Both the position numbers and the translations under genes were made by a program. Of a stretch of DNA of 64,000 nucleotides, positions 50,517 to 59,547 are shown one piece after another. The notes below the pieces were generated by a model, which was not told the DNA's origin, did no database searches, and was given only the letters and a program-made list of their open reading frames with translations. The first letter of the stretch is position 1; every line of letters starts with the position of its first letter. This DNA comes from Chryseobacterium indologenes. GTDB lineage: Bacteria; Bacteroidota; Bacteroidia; Flavobacteriales; Weeksellaceae. The stretch covers positions 2,356,001 to 2,420,000 of the forward strand of contig NZ_CP018786.1 in assembly GCF_002025665.1 (NCBI RefSeq), written 5' to 3'.

Positions 50517-52097
50517 TTACTGTATTAATTTTTTAATCTCTTCCAAATCATCAATTTCGTCTACAGTTTTATCTTTCCTCCATCTTACAATTCTAGGAAA
50601 TCGTAGGGCTACACCGCTTTTATGACGGTTGCTGAAACCTATGCCTTCAAAAGCAATTTCGAAAATCAGTTCCGCTTTTACCGTTCTTACAGGACCAAAT
50701 TTTTCAATGGCATTTTTGGTAACAAACCGGCTCACCTCCATGATTTCTTTATCCGTTAATCCTGAGTAGGCTTTGGCAATGGTCACCAAGCTATCTCCGT
50801 TCTTCACTGCAAAACTATAATCTGTGTAATAAGCACTTCGTCTACCGCTGCCTTTTTGGGCGTAGATCAAAACTGCATCAATGGTAAAAGGATTGATTTT
50901 CCACTTCCACCAGTCGCCTTTTTTCCTTCCGGAATGATAAGGTGAATTTTTTTGTTTTAACATCAATCCTTCGCTGTTTACTTCTCTTGAATTTTCACGA
51001 AGCGAATTCAGCTCTTCCCATTTTTCAAAATGCAGACTTTGGGAAATACTGATGCGTTCGGGATTCTCATTCAATAATAATTCTTCAAGTAAAGCTCTTC
51101 TTGCGGAGATTGGTTTTTCTCTCAGGTCGTTGCCTTCCAGTTCCAGCAAGTCGTAGACAAAGACTTCTATGGGGATTTCTGAGAGCATTTTTTTAGTTAA
51201 AGTTTTCCTGTTTAATCTCTTTTGTAACTCATTAAAATTTAAAACCTTACTATCGTTTACTGCAAGTATTTCTCCATCCAGTACAAAGTTGCCTTTCATT
51301 GCTTTTATGGCATCTGTAATTTCCGGAAATTGTTCTGTAACGAGTTCTTCACCTCTTGACCAGATGAACACTTCATCGTTTCTTCTGATGATCTGCCCAC
51401 GTATTCCGTCCCATTTGTATTCTACCAGCCATTCATCAGGATTTCCCAGTTCTTCAGTTTCTTTTTCCAAAGGATAGGCAAGGCAGAAAGGATAAGGTTT
51501 TGAGTTGTCAGGATTTATATTTTCCGCATCAATAAGCTCTTTGAAAGTGACTTCATCCGGTAACCATTTTCCCATTAAACTGTGCATGAGCGCACTAGAT
51601 TCCTGCCCGGAAAATTTTGTCAGTGCATTGATTAATGTTTTATCTGATACTCCAATCCGGAAGCTTCCGCCAATTAATTTATTGAAAATCAAACGCTCGG
51701 TATAATCCAGACCATTCCATGATTGCAGTACAAATTCTTTCTTTTCTGTATCTGTTTGGCCCTTCAGATTAACAATATCATTCATCCATTCTGATAATGA
51801 ACGTTCTATTTTTTCCTGTGGAGGCGGGAGAATTAATGATAACGTTTCTCCAAGATCGCCTACTGCAGAATAAGATTCCTGAAACAGCCAATAAGGAAGT
51901 TTTGTGATTTCCAGCGCCCATTCTTTCATGTAATTGGTATTGACATTTCTCTTAGGTCTTTTGCCGGTAAATAAAGCGATAAACCATACTTTATCTTCAT
52001 CAGGAGCGCGCTCGAGATAATCAATGATGGCATCAATTTTAGCATTGGTTTTATTGGTTGTTTCCAATGCGTTGATAAGGTCTGCAAAATGTCTCAT
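50517..52097 (-). CDS. Ligase-associated ATP-dependent DNA ligase
   Basis: A 526-residue ATP-dependent ligase. The adenylated lysine is Lys228 in EYKWDGIRGQII; further nucleotidyltransferase motifs are VLDGEILA, EVFVYDLLEL, EGLMLKQKNSPYHSG and the KGDWWKWK motif. An N-terminal helical domain (1-205) and an OB-fold C-terminus complete the LigB-like architecture. Overlaps the exonuclease gene by four bases, so it is translationally coupled to it. Distinct from the NAD-dependent replicative ligase and probably used in repair. Confidence 0.95.
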   Translation of the reverse strand: MRHFADLINALETTNKTNAKIDAIIDYLERAPDEDKVWFIALFTGKRPKRNVNTNYMKEWALEITKLPYWLFQESYSAVGDLGETLSLILPPPQEKIERSLSEWMNDIVNLKGQTDTEKKEFVLQSWNGLDYTERLIFNKLIGGSFRIGVSDKTLINALTKFSGQESSALMHSLMGKWLPDEVTFKELIDAENINPDNSKPYPFCLAYPLEKETEELGNPDEWLVEYKWDGIRGQIIRRNDEVFIWSRGEELVTEQFPEITDAIKAMKGNFVLDGEILAVNDSKVLNFNELQKRLNRKTLTKKMLSEIPIEVFVYDLLELEGNDLREKPISARRALLEELLLNENPERISISQSLHFEKWEELNSLRENSREVNSEGLMLKQKNSPYHSGRKKGDWWKWKINPFTIDAVLIYAQKGSGRRSAYYTDYSFAVKNGDSLVTIAKAYSGLTDKEIMEVSRFVTKNAIEKFGPVRTVKAELIFEIAFEGIGFSNRHKSGVALRFPRIVRWRKDKTVDEIDDLEEIKKLIQ

Positions 52098-53116
52098 GAT
52101 TCCGGATTTTGTGAGATTTCTTTTTCAGATTCTTCTTCATCCTCACCGTAAAGTGTTTCTACAACATCTGCTTTAATTCCTGTTTCATTCAGATATTTGG
52201 AAAAAACTTCCGTCTGTCCGTGAGTAACATGAACCAGCTCTGCTTCAGTTGCTTTTACTGTTTGTAACAATCCTTTCCAGTCTGCATGGTCACTCATCGC
52301 AAATCCTGCATCTGCACTTCGCCATCTTCTGGCGCCACGCACCTGCATCCATCCGGAACATATCGCTGTAGCCGGATCTGGAATTTTCTTAATGATATTA
52401 CTGTCGAGCAAAGCAGGTGGTACAATCACAATTTCGTGTTCCATCTCTTTTGGGCGTTCTCTGAAATCTGCAATGGTATATTCTGGAAGTTCAATTCCTA
52501 CTGTTTCAAAGGCTTCATTAAGCTTTCCGATGGAATAATGAACGTATATTTTCCCTAATTCTTTCACTGCTTTCATAATGCGTTGGGCTTTCCCTAAAGA
52601 ATACCCGATGAATACAGAAGTTTTATTATTTTCTTTATTTTTCAGCACCCAGTTCTGGAGTTTTTTATTTAAATCCGGAACTTCCAGCCAGTTGTAAATA
52701 GGCAGTCCAAAGGTACTTTCTGTGACAAATTCATTACATCTTACCAGCTCAAAAGGTGTGCTCAATCCGTCATCCTGAACTTTATAATCTCCTGAGATTA
52801 CTGTCACATATCCTTTATATTCAAGCTTTATCTGAGCAGAACCAATGATATGTCCGGCAGGGTGAAGTGAAAGTTTTACTCCATTGATGGTAATCACTTC
52901 TCCATATTCTACGCTCTGGCATTCGATATCGGTTCCGATTCTCTGATGCAGAATAGGTTTGGTAAAATGGTGACAAAGGTATTTTTTCATTCCCCAGCGG
53001 GCATGATCGGCGTGGCCATGGGTAATAACTGCCATGTCTACAGGTCTCCAGGGATCTATATAAAATTTTCCCTGTGGACAGTAAATGCCTTTTTTGGTAA
53101 ATGTGATTAATTTCAA
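52094..53116 (-). CDS. Ligase-associated DNA damage response exonuclease
   Basis: A 340-residue metallo-beta-lactamase-fold nuclease of the SNM1/beta-CASP-like group. The zinc motif is ITHGHADHARWG, with His33, His35, Asp37 and His38; further HPAGHIIGSAQI, SGDYKVQDD and MSDHADWKGLL. First gene of the ligase-associated operon, overlapping the ligase gene by four bases. Expected to trim DNA ends prior to ligation. Confidence 0.93.
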   Translation of the reverse strand: MKLITFTKKGIYCPQGKFYIDPWRPVDMAVITHGHADHARWGMKKYLCHHFTKPILHQRIGTDIECQSVEYGEVITINGVKLSLHPAGHIIGSAQIKLEYKGYVTVISGDYKVQDDGLSTPFELVRCNEFVTESTFGLPIYNWLEVPDLNKKLQNWVLKNKENNKTSVFIGYSLGKAQRIMKAVKELGKIYVHYSIGKLNEAFETVGIELPEYTIADFRERPKEMEHEIVIVPPALLDSNIIKKIPDPATAICSGWMQVRGARRWRSADAGFAMSDHADWKGLLQTVKATEAELVHVTHGQTEVFSKYLNETGIKADVVETLYGEDEEESEKEISQNPES

Positions 53117-53360
53117 TGGTGTGACTGGTTTAGAAAATAAGCTTCAAAAAGTTAACCAATTTACAATAAAGTGTTTATTTTTTTATTATTGTGGTATGAG
53201 ATCTTATGAATCATTCCATATTGTAGGAATGATTATTCATAATAGGTTTTGGCTCCAATGGAATGTGTTAAAGAATAAATGGGCTGAAGCCCGTTTCTAT
53301 TCATATCTTTAGTGTTAAATAATGAAAGGAAGGATTATAATAGGATTTTAAAGCATAAAA

Positions 53361-53385
53361 AAGCTGTTTCTATTTGAAACAGCTT
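53361..53385 (-). terminator. Hairpin terminator of the S41 peptidase gene
   Basis: Arms AAGCTGTTTC and GAAACAGCTT with a five-base loop, immediately past the stop; nearly identical to the hairpin at 8073-8097. Confidence 0.85.
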
Positions 53386-53392
53386 GGATAGT

Positions 53393-54844
53393 TTATTTTT
53401 CATTCAACATATCGCTTACAAAGTCAATCCATTGATAATCGGGGATAGTTTTATCAATGAAATAGTCTGGCTGAATACCTTTTTCATCAATAGCCATATC
53501 AGGTATACGGAAGCTTTTGGAGAGTGCATATCCGAATTTAAATTCATTACATGGAGAATTTACAAAATACATATTGGAAATATCCAAAACACCTGCTGTA
53601 GTGGTTCCAAAAAGCTTTACTTTTTTGCTTTGTTTAGCGGCCAGTAAAAACTCTTCTGCTGTACTTCCGTTTCCTTTATTGATGATGATCCCTACATTTT
53701 TTGGGTAAGGTGAAATTTTATCCATTTTATTAATTCCTACCAAATTCCCATCGTCCTGCAGGCTTACAAACCTGCCCGGGTTTTGGCTGAGCTTATCATA
53801 AGCTTTCTTTAGATATTCTCTTTCCTCTGCAGGTATTCCATATTTCTGATAATTCTCATAAAGATCCAGCATCCTTTGATTATTCAGTTTTGTAGAATAA
53901 AATTGTGTTCTGACACTTCTGATAGGGTTTGTATAGAGATAAGGAATAATTTTGGCAAAGCTGTTATCGCTGCCACCGCCATTATTTCTGATATCAATAA
54001 TAAGATTTTCTGTGCTTTCAATTTTAGATTGATTGGCTGTAATGACGCTATCTATATCTTTTCTCAAAGCACCGTTGAATGAAGGAATTCTCAAAAGTAG
54101 AGTCGTTTTGTTGAGTTCCTTCAGAAAAGGTTTTTGGGCTGTGATCGCTTGATAATATGTTTCAATACCTTCTTCTTTTTCAAATTTTGGAGAAACTCTT
54201 TTCAGGGTAAAGTCATTGATTTCAAGATAATTTTTTCCTACTAACCGTATGTTATTTATTTCCTGACTCGATTTGTTTCTTAAATAGTAAGTTCCTTTGG
54301 TTTTGTCAACATTGAAAATTAGTTTTAACTCGTTTGGTTTCCAGTTTTCAGCTCCGGATATGATGATAAAGCCTTTGTAGACTTCTCCCAACTTTTTAAT
54401 TCCTATAGTGTAAGGCTCAGTTTCCCAAATTCCTTCAATGTCTGATTCTTTTTTATTTAACACTTCTTTTTTGAACTTTTCTATATCTACTTTTATCAGT
54501 TCTGTTTTGGTATTTTCATTCACAACCACTGGCTGAGTTTCCTGGATTTTATTTCCAATTTTTGAAATTGAAAAATGCCCGGATCTGAAGAACTTAAGCC
54601 ATTCATAGATCGTCTGGGTACATTCCGTATCTGATTTTATATTTTTGATTCTGTGCAGAAAGTCATTGTTATGAGCCTGATAAGCTAAAACGCCCTTTTT
54701 ATCAATAATATACTGATATCCGGCATCATTTTCCTCGAAGGTCTTTTTCACCCACAGATAATTACTTTCACAAGTGCAGTTTTGAGCTAAGCTAAAAGAA
54801 GAGGAGGTGAGAAGAATTAAAAAGAGTGTTTTAATTTTAAGCAT
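53393..54844 (-). CDS. Exported S41-family (tail-specific-like) peptidase
   Basis: A 483-residue protein with signal peptide MLKIKTLFLILLTSSSFSLA. The C-terminal S41 domain (about 255-475) shows LIIDIRNNGGGSDNSFAKII and the nucleophile Ser in NKGNGSTAEEFLLAAKQSKK, followed by LFGTTTAGVLD. The N-terminal 230 residues form a beta-rich region without PDZ signature. It may hydrolyse peptides in the periplasm. Three Cys near the mature N-terminus (NCTCES, TECTQT) are noteworthy. Monocistronic. Confidence 0.88.
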   Translation of the reverse strand: MLKIKTLFLILLTSSSFSLAQNCTCESNYLWVKKTFEENDAGYQYIIDKKGVLAYQAHNNDFLHRIKNIKSDTECTQTIYEWLKFFRSGHFSISKIGNKIQETQPVVVNENTKTELIKVDIEKFKKEVLNKKESDIEGIWETEPYTIGIKKLGEVYKGFIIISGAENWKPNELKLIFNVDKTKGTYYLRNKSSQEINNIRLVGKNYLEINDFTLKRVSPKFEKEEGIETYYQAITAQKPFLKELNKTTLLLRIPSFNGALRKDIDSVITANQSKIESTENLIIDIRNNGGGSDNSFAKIIPYLYTNPIRSVRTQFYSTKLNNQRMLDLYENYQKYGIPAEEREYLKKAYDKLSQNPGRFVSLQDDGNLVGINKMDKISPYPKNVGIIINKGNGSTAEEFLLAAKQSKKVKLFGTTTAGVLDISNMYFVNSPCNEFKFGYALSKSFRIPDMAIDEKGIQPDYFIDKTIPDYQWIDFVSDMLNEK

Positions 54845-55046
54845 ATGTTCGTTATTAGTTATATTGTACAGGTTACCAATCTAACGATAATTCTATTTTT
54901 TTATGATGTAAAAAGGAGAGTTATTTGAAAAAACATTCTTTTCTGATACACTTTCTGAACTTTTCAGCAATATAAAAATGAACTTCCAGGCAATATTGAC
55001 CTTTTTAAAATCTTTGAAATTTGTACCATCATTAAAAAAGAATACA

Positions 55047-55838
55047 ATGAATAAAACAATTTTAATTACAGGTGCAGCAAGCGGATTTGGAAAGATAGCG
55101 GCTTTTGATCTTGCTAAAAAAGGACACAAAGTAATCGCCACTACACAGGTCTATCCTCAGATGAGTGATTTAATCCGTGAAGCCAAAGAACAGGATGTGA
55201 ATCTTACAGTGGACAAATTGGATGTAACGAGCCAGAGAGATGTAGATTATATTTTAAAGAAATATAATGATATTGATGTTCTCATCAGCAATGCCGGAAT
55301 TATGGAAGGTGGTCCGATTGCAGAGCAGCCCGTAGATATTATCCGCTCTATGTTTGAAGTAAATGTATTTGGTGCTTTAAATCTTGCACAGGGCTATATC
55401 AAAAAGTTTGTTGAAAAGAAGAATGGTAAGATTGTTTTCACATCTTCAATGGGAGGTTTATGGACCGTTCCTTATGTAGCTGCTTACTGTGCTTCCAAAC
55501 ATGCGTTGGAATCTATTGCAGAAGGACTGAGAACTGAATTAGCTCCATTCAATATCAAAATTGCAACGTGTAATCCCGGCGTATTTGGAACAGGTTTCAA
55601 TGATAGAGGAGTAGATTCTATTTTCCATTGGTATGATCCGAAAATCAACTTTACTCCGGAATCAGCGTTTGATGGAGCAGCAGAATCTTTAGCACACCAG
55701 CTTGATCCTAAGTCTATGGCGGATGTTATTGTAAATGTTGCTTTAGATGACAACAGTAATTTTAGAAATGTACATCCAAAGGAAACTGAAGAGTTTGTAA
55801 AACAGCTTCAGGCAGATGCATGGACCACAAAAAGCTAA
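55047..55838 (+). CDS. Short-chain dehydrogenase/reductase
   Basis: A 263-residue classical SDR. The cofactor loop is ILITGAASGFGKIAAFDLAK, the NAG motif appears as VLISNAGIMEGG, and the active site is SSMGGLWTVPYVAAYCASKH with Tyr and Lys of YxxxK. I choose ATG 55047 (MNKTILITG) because the 23 upstream codons from 54978 are not family-like. The next gene begins five bases after the stop. Substrate unknown. It heads a group of SDR, GlcG/HbpS-like and AraC genes. Confidence 0.93.
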   Translation: MNKTILITGAASGFGKIAAFDLAKKGHKVIATTQVYPQMSDLIREAKEQDVNLTVDKLDVTSQRDVDYILKKYNDIDVLISNAGIMEGGPIAEQPVDIIRSMFEVNVFGALNLAQGYIKKFVEKKNGKIVFTSSMGGLWTVPYVAAYCASKHALESIAEGLRTELAPFNIKIATCNPGVFGTGFNDRGVDSIFHWYDPKINFTPESAFDGAAESLAHQLDPKSMADVIVNVALDDNSNFRNVHPKETEEFVKQLQADAWTTKS

Positions 55839-55842
55839 TATT

Positions 55843-56244
55843 ATGGAGTTGAATTATAAAACGGCAGAGAAAGCTTTACATGCAGCCAAAGAAAAAGCCT
55901 TATCAATGAATATTCCTGTGACTATTGCTGTGGTAGATATGGGCGGACACATTATTGCATTGGCCAGACTAGATAGCGTTTATGGAGTAATTGATTTTGC
56001 TGTTAAAAAGGCAAAAACAGCAGTGATGTTTGGAGTAAACAGTGAGGTGATGGGAAGCATTATTTCTGAAACCGGTTTTCATGGGTATGGAATGCTGAAT
56101 TCAAATGAAGGGCTTCTGACTATTCCTGGTGGTGTTGTCATAAAAGATACAGCAGGAAATATTATGGGCGCCATCGGATCTTCAGGGGGGAGTCCTGAAC
56201 AGGATAAAGAAATTGCGGAGGCAGGAGCTTATGCTATTGCTTAA
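55843..56244 (+). CDS. GlcG/HbpS-family protein
   Basis: A 133-residue protein of the GlcG/HbpS (DUF336) family. Blocks: EKALSMNIPVTIAVVDMGGH, FGVNSEVMGSI and GGVVIKDTAGNIMGAIGSSG, ending EIAEAGAYAIA. Some family members bind haem; the residues needed are not evident here. The start at ATG 55843 (MELNYKTAEK) is preferred over one overlapping the SDR gene. It is encoded five bases after the SDR gene and 18 bases before the AraC gene. Confidence 0.9.
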   Translation: MELNYKTAEKALHAAKEKALSMNIPVTIAVVDMGGHIIALARLDSVYGVIDFAVKKAKTAVMFGVNSEVMGSIISETGFHGYGMLNSNEGLLTIPGGVVIKDTAGNIMGAIGSSGGSPEQDKEIAEAGAYAIA

Positions 56245-56262
56245 ATTTCAGATATTTGTATA

Positions 56263-57066
56263 ATGGAAAATACTTCTGAAATCATATTTGATCAACTTGT
56301 TTATTCGTGTGCCTTTGAATCTTACAGAGGCCATGAGGAATTTATTCCGGATCATTTTCTTGGATTTCAGATCTCAGGAGAAACTCATGCTTTTCATGAA
56401 CATGGTAAAACAGTAATCAAAGAGAATACAGTGGTTCTGGTGAGAAAAAATCAACTGATCAGAACGATAAAATATCCTTCGGCTCATGAAAAGTATCAGT
56501 TTGTTTCTATGACATTGGATGATGAAACGCTGAGACAGTATGCTACTGAAAACAAAATCAATGTAAGTGCCAAATTTCTTAGTAATGAACGGTTATTTTT
56601 TGAGCCTGATGATTTTTTTAAAAGCTATTTCGCTTCTCTTATTCCTTACATTAATAAAACAAAGGAAATTCCTCCAAAGTTAGCCGCATTAAAGGTGAAG
56701 GAAGCCTTAGAATTACTTTTGCTGAGCAATCCGGATTTTAAAAATCTTCTTTTTGATTTTTCTGAACCTCATAAAATTGATCTTAAGGATTTTATGAATA
56801 AAAACTTTATGTTCAATGTTTCTGTAGATGCTTTTGCAAGGCTCACAGGGCGTAGTCTTTCGGGGTTTAAAAGAGATTTCAACAAGACCTTTGAAATGAC
56901 ACCGAAACAGTGGCTGAAAGAAAAAAGATTAAAGGAAGCCTATTATTTGATTAAAAACAGAGATAAGAAACCTGCAGATATTTATCTTGATCTGGGTTTT
57001 GAGAATTTATCTCACTTTTATTCTTCTTTCAAAAAGAAATTCGGGGTGACAACTACTGAGATCTAA
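56263..57066 (+). CDS. AraC-family regulator (3)
   Basis: A 267-residue regulator with a cupin-like N-terminal domain (FIPDHFLGFQISGETHAFHE and VVLVRKNQLIRTIKYPS) and AraC HTH pair (NVSVDAFARLTGRSLSGFKR and KPADIYLDLGFENLSHFYSS). It lies 18 bases after the GlcG/HbpS-like gene in the same direction and likely regulates that small operon. The effector is unknown; the sensor differs from the AraC genes at 34812 and 41269. Confidence 0.9.
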   Translation: MENTSEIIFDQLVYSCAFESYRGHEEFIPDHFLGFQISGETHAFHEHGKTVIKENTVVLVRKNQLIRTIKYPSAHEKYQFVSMTLDDETLRQYATENKINVSAKFLSNERLFFEPDDFFKSYFASLIPYINKTKEIPPKLAALKVKEALELLLLSNPDFKNLLFDFSEPHKIDLKDFMNKNFMFNVSVDAFARLTGRSLSGFKRDFNKTFEMTPKQWLKEKRLKEAYYLIKNRDKKPADIYLDLGFENLSHFYSSFKKKFGVTTTEI

Positions 57067-57114
57067 CTTTTAACCATTAAAAAAAACACAATTATACTAT
57101 AATTTAACTGTTGG

Positions 57115-57295
57115 AAAAGCGCAAAGACGCAAGAAAGGTTTTACAATGTGACAGTTCTAAAGCGCAAAGATTTTAGCTCCGATAAAATTTAATTCTGAAT
57201 ATTTCAAAATATTATTTTATTGTCTGTTGATTAATCATAAAATCTGCGAGAATCTGTCAATCATTTATGATTTTCCTATGTCTTTGCGTTTTCCT
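57115..57295. repeat. Inverted-repeat element with GCGCAAAGACGC tip
   Basis: Begins AAGCGCAAAGACGCAAGAAA and ends ATGTCTTTGCGTTTTC, which are complementary over about 12 bases. A second AGCGCAAAGAT lies at 57162 and an internal AAATCTGCGAGAATCTGTC at 57239 belongs to the CTGCGAGAG family (copy D). It lies between convergent genes, spans the whole gap and seems a composite of two element types. Confidence 0.62.
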
Positions 57296-57303
57296 ACATA
57301 TTA

Positions 57304-58371
57304 TTAAGGGATCATATTTTCTGATCTCAATCTTTCAAATACTTCTGTAAAAGAATCTACTGTACTTATATAAGTTGTAAAGCCCAATTTTCTGCTTTTA
57401 GACATATCACACATCACTTCCAGTGGTCTTCCCAGATCAAGATCAGTGTGCCACGCAGATGACAGATGGTTAAGGTTACTTTCTTTGAGATTATATTTCT
57501 CTGCAATGGTTTTCCATATTTCGTGATCATTTTCAACTTCTTTTTCAAGAGGTCTTATGGTACCATCGAAACCTTCAGCTTCTACACCGAACCAGTCTGC
57601 TAGTCTTTTCCAAAGCCATTTCCATCGGAAAACATCTCCGTTAGCAATATTAAAAGCCTGGTTTTTTGCAGATTCTGTAGATGAAGCCCACACCAATTGT
57701 TTGGCTAGTATTCTTGCATCAGTTACATCTGAAACACCATTCCACTGTGCCTCTGAACCCGGCCAGATGAATTTTCTTCCGGTTTCTTTACAGATGCTGG
57801 CATATGCAGCCAATGTAGTTCCGATATTCATAAGATTTCCTACGGCATATCCAACTACGGTGTGAGGCCTGTGAATACTCCATGTAAAACCATCTCTTTC
57901 AGAAGCTTTATAAACTTCGTCTTCCTGTGCATAATAAAAGTTGGGAAGTGGAAGTCTTGGATGTTCTTCTCTGACGGGTGTTTCCGGTAAAACTCCTTCT
58001 TTAGCATAAGCTTCAAATGGACCTAAATAGTGTTTAAGCCCTGTAACCAATGCCACATGCTGAACCGATTTTTTAAGAGATAAAATGTTTAGCAGATTTC
58101 TCACCAATAGGCTGTTGACACGGATGTTTTCTTCTTCAGTGTCGTTGCGCATCCATGTGGTAAAGTAAATATGAGTGGGAGAGATTCCTTCCAGTGCTTC
58201 TGCAAGGTTCTGCTCATTCAGAAGGTCTGCTTTAATGGGACGAAGCCCATCCATATTGGTGTTCGGGTTTCTGGATAATCCGTATGTTGTCCAGCCTTGT
58301 GCAATTAATTCTTCTGCAAGATTACTTCCTGTAATTCCGGTAGCACCTACTACCAATGCAATATTTTCCAT
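57304..58371 (-). CDS. PRISE-type (progesterone 5-beta-reductase/iridoid synthase-like) SDR
   Basis: A 355-residue extended SDR resembling plant-named PRISE enone reductases that also occur in bacteria. Cofactor motif VVGATGITGSNLAEELI, then IYFTTWMRNDTEEENI, LVTGLKHYLGPFEAYAKEG, NFYYAQEDEVYKASERDG (Tyr of the active site), and HRPHTVVGYAVGN. The C-terminal half has KWLWKRLADWFGVEAEGF. It probably reduces activated C=C bonds of small enones; the physiological substrate is unknown. Divergent from nothing; the Crp gene (58458-59045) ends 86 bases upstream on the same strand. Confidence 0.9.
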   Translation of the reverse strand: MENIALVVGATGITGSNLAEELIAQGWTTYGLSRNPNTNMDGLRPIKADLLNEQNLAEALEGISPTHIYFTTWMRNDTEEENIRVNSLLVRNLLNILSLKKSVQHVALVTGLKHYLGPFEAYAKEGVLPETPVREEHPRLPLPNFYYAQEDEVYKASERDGFTWSIHRPHTVVGYAVGNLMNIGTTLAAYASICKETGRKFIWPGSEAQWNGVSDVTDARILAKQLVWASSTESAKNQAFNIANGDVFRWKWLWKRLADWFGVEAEGFDGTIRPLEKEVENDHEIWKTIAEKYNLKESNLNHLSSAWHTDLDLGRPLEVMCDMSKSRKLGFTTYISTVDSFTEVFERLRSENMIP

Positions 58372-58457
58372 AAGTATTGTAAAATTTCTTGTACAAAATT
58401 ATGGTTGACAGCAGGCTCTTACGCTTGATGTGGATCATGCATTTGGATTGATTTGGA

Positions 58458-59045
58458 TCAAGTATTATTTAAAGAATTCTTTTTACGGATTCTGCTTACG
58501 GTTTCCGGTGCAAGACCAAGGTAAGAGGCAATAAGGTTGTGTGGCACTCTTTTGATCATTTCCGGATTCTTTTGTGCCAGTTGAAGATATTTTTCTTCAG
58601 CAGTGTAGCTATTGGACACAATGAGTCTGTAATCTTTCGTTACGAGGCTGTTTTGGTATAAAATTCTGAAATAGCGATCCATTACAGGAATTTCCAGCAT
58701 CATTTTTTCATAGTCTTCCAAGGTGATCATCAGTACTTCAGTTTCTTCAATCGCATCAATATTGAGTACCGATTTTTCCTGATTGATAAAGCTGTTGAAA
58801 TCTGAAATCCACCAGCCTTCAAAGGCGAACATATTGATGTGCTCATTTCCTTTTTCATCCAGAAAATAAGACTTTAGCAGCCCTTTGCTTACAAAAGACA
58901 ACGATTTGCAGATATCTCCTTCCTGAAGAAGATATTGTTTTCTGCGAAGTTTTTTAAGGGTAAAAAAAGACTGAACCTGATTCTTTTGTTCTTCCGTGAT
59001 ATCAACCTTATTTTCGATATGGGAAAGCAGAACTTCAAACATCAA
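58458..59045 (-). CDS. Crp/Fnr-family regulator
   Basis: A 195-residue regulator with cNMP-binding-like domain (QYLLQEGDICKSLSFVSKGL, INMFAFEGWWISDFNSF, SVLNIDAIEETEVLMIT) and HTH (VPHNLIASYLGLAPETVSRI). It is similar in pattern to the Crp gene at 28027. No metal-ligand Cys. It precedes the PRISE-type gene by 86 bases on the same strand and may regulate it. Ligand unknown. Confidence 0.9.
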   Translation of the reverse strand: MMFEVLLSHIENKVDITEEQKNQVQSFFTLKKLRRKQYLLQEGDICKSLSFVSKGLLKSYFLDEKGNEHINMFAFEGWWISDFNSFINQEKSVLNIDAIEETEVLMITLEDYEKMMLEIPVMDRYFRILYQNSLVTKDYRLIVSNSYTAEEKYLQLAQKNPEMIKRVPHNLIASYLGLAPETVSRIRKKNSLNNT

Positions 59046-59089
59046 ATAAATATTTCATCAAAATTACTATTTTCAAACGCATCAAAACA

Positions 59090-59536
59090 TTATTTTTCAA
59101 AATCATAGAGATTGATTCCTATTTCCTCATTTTTAATTTTTACAGTTCTTGTATTCAATGGATAGAAAATAAATTCCGCAGCTCCCTGAATTTTTGCTTC
59201 CAGAAGATGTCCTGCCAAAGCGGTGTAATCTTCTCTTCCGAGTGTAATATGAAGATGAAGAGTCAGTTTTCCTTCTATTTCAGAAACATTTCCGGAAATA
59301 TTAGTGACTTCCATCTGTTCTTTGAAAGTCTTATCTACATATTTTTTGGTGGTTGGATTAAAGAATCGGAGAGTAGCTTCACTCACAGCTCCTATACCGG
59401 TTACTTCTCCTGCCTGGATGTTTTGGTTTTGAATAAAGTCCGTTAAACCTTCTACAATATTGGAATGATTATCAAGACTAACGATGTAAATCTGATTTAC
59501 TTTTCTGGCAGACCAACGGTTTCCTTTGTAATTCAT
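59090..59536 (-). CDS. PPC (plants and prokaryotes conserved, DUF296) domain protein
   Basis: A 148-residue single PPC domain. Matches: YIVSLDNHSNIVEGLTDFIQ, GEVTGIGAVSEATLRFFNP, NISGNVSEIEGKLTLHLHIT and GHLLEAKIQGAAEFIFYPL. The family name DNA-binding protein comes from plant AT-hook proteins; this one has no AT-hook, so DNA binding is not implied. It starts 11 bases after the dehydrogenase gene and is co-transcribed with it. Confidence 0.92.
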   Translation of the reverse strand: MNYKGNRWSARKVNQIYIVSLDNHSNIVEGLTDFIQNQNIQAGEVTGIGAVSEATLRFFNPTTKKYVDKTFKEQMEVTNISGNVSEIEGKLTLHLHITLGREDYTALAGHLLEAKIQGAAEFIFYPLNTRTVKIKNEEIGINLYDFEK

Positions 59537-59547
59537 AATCTCTGTAT

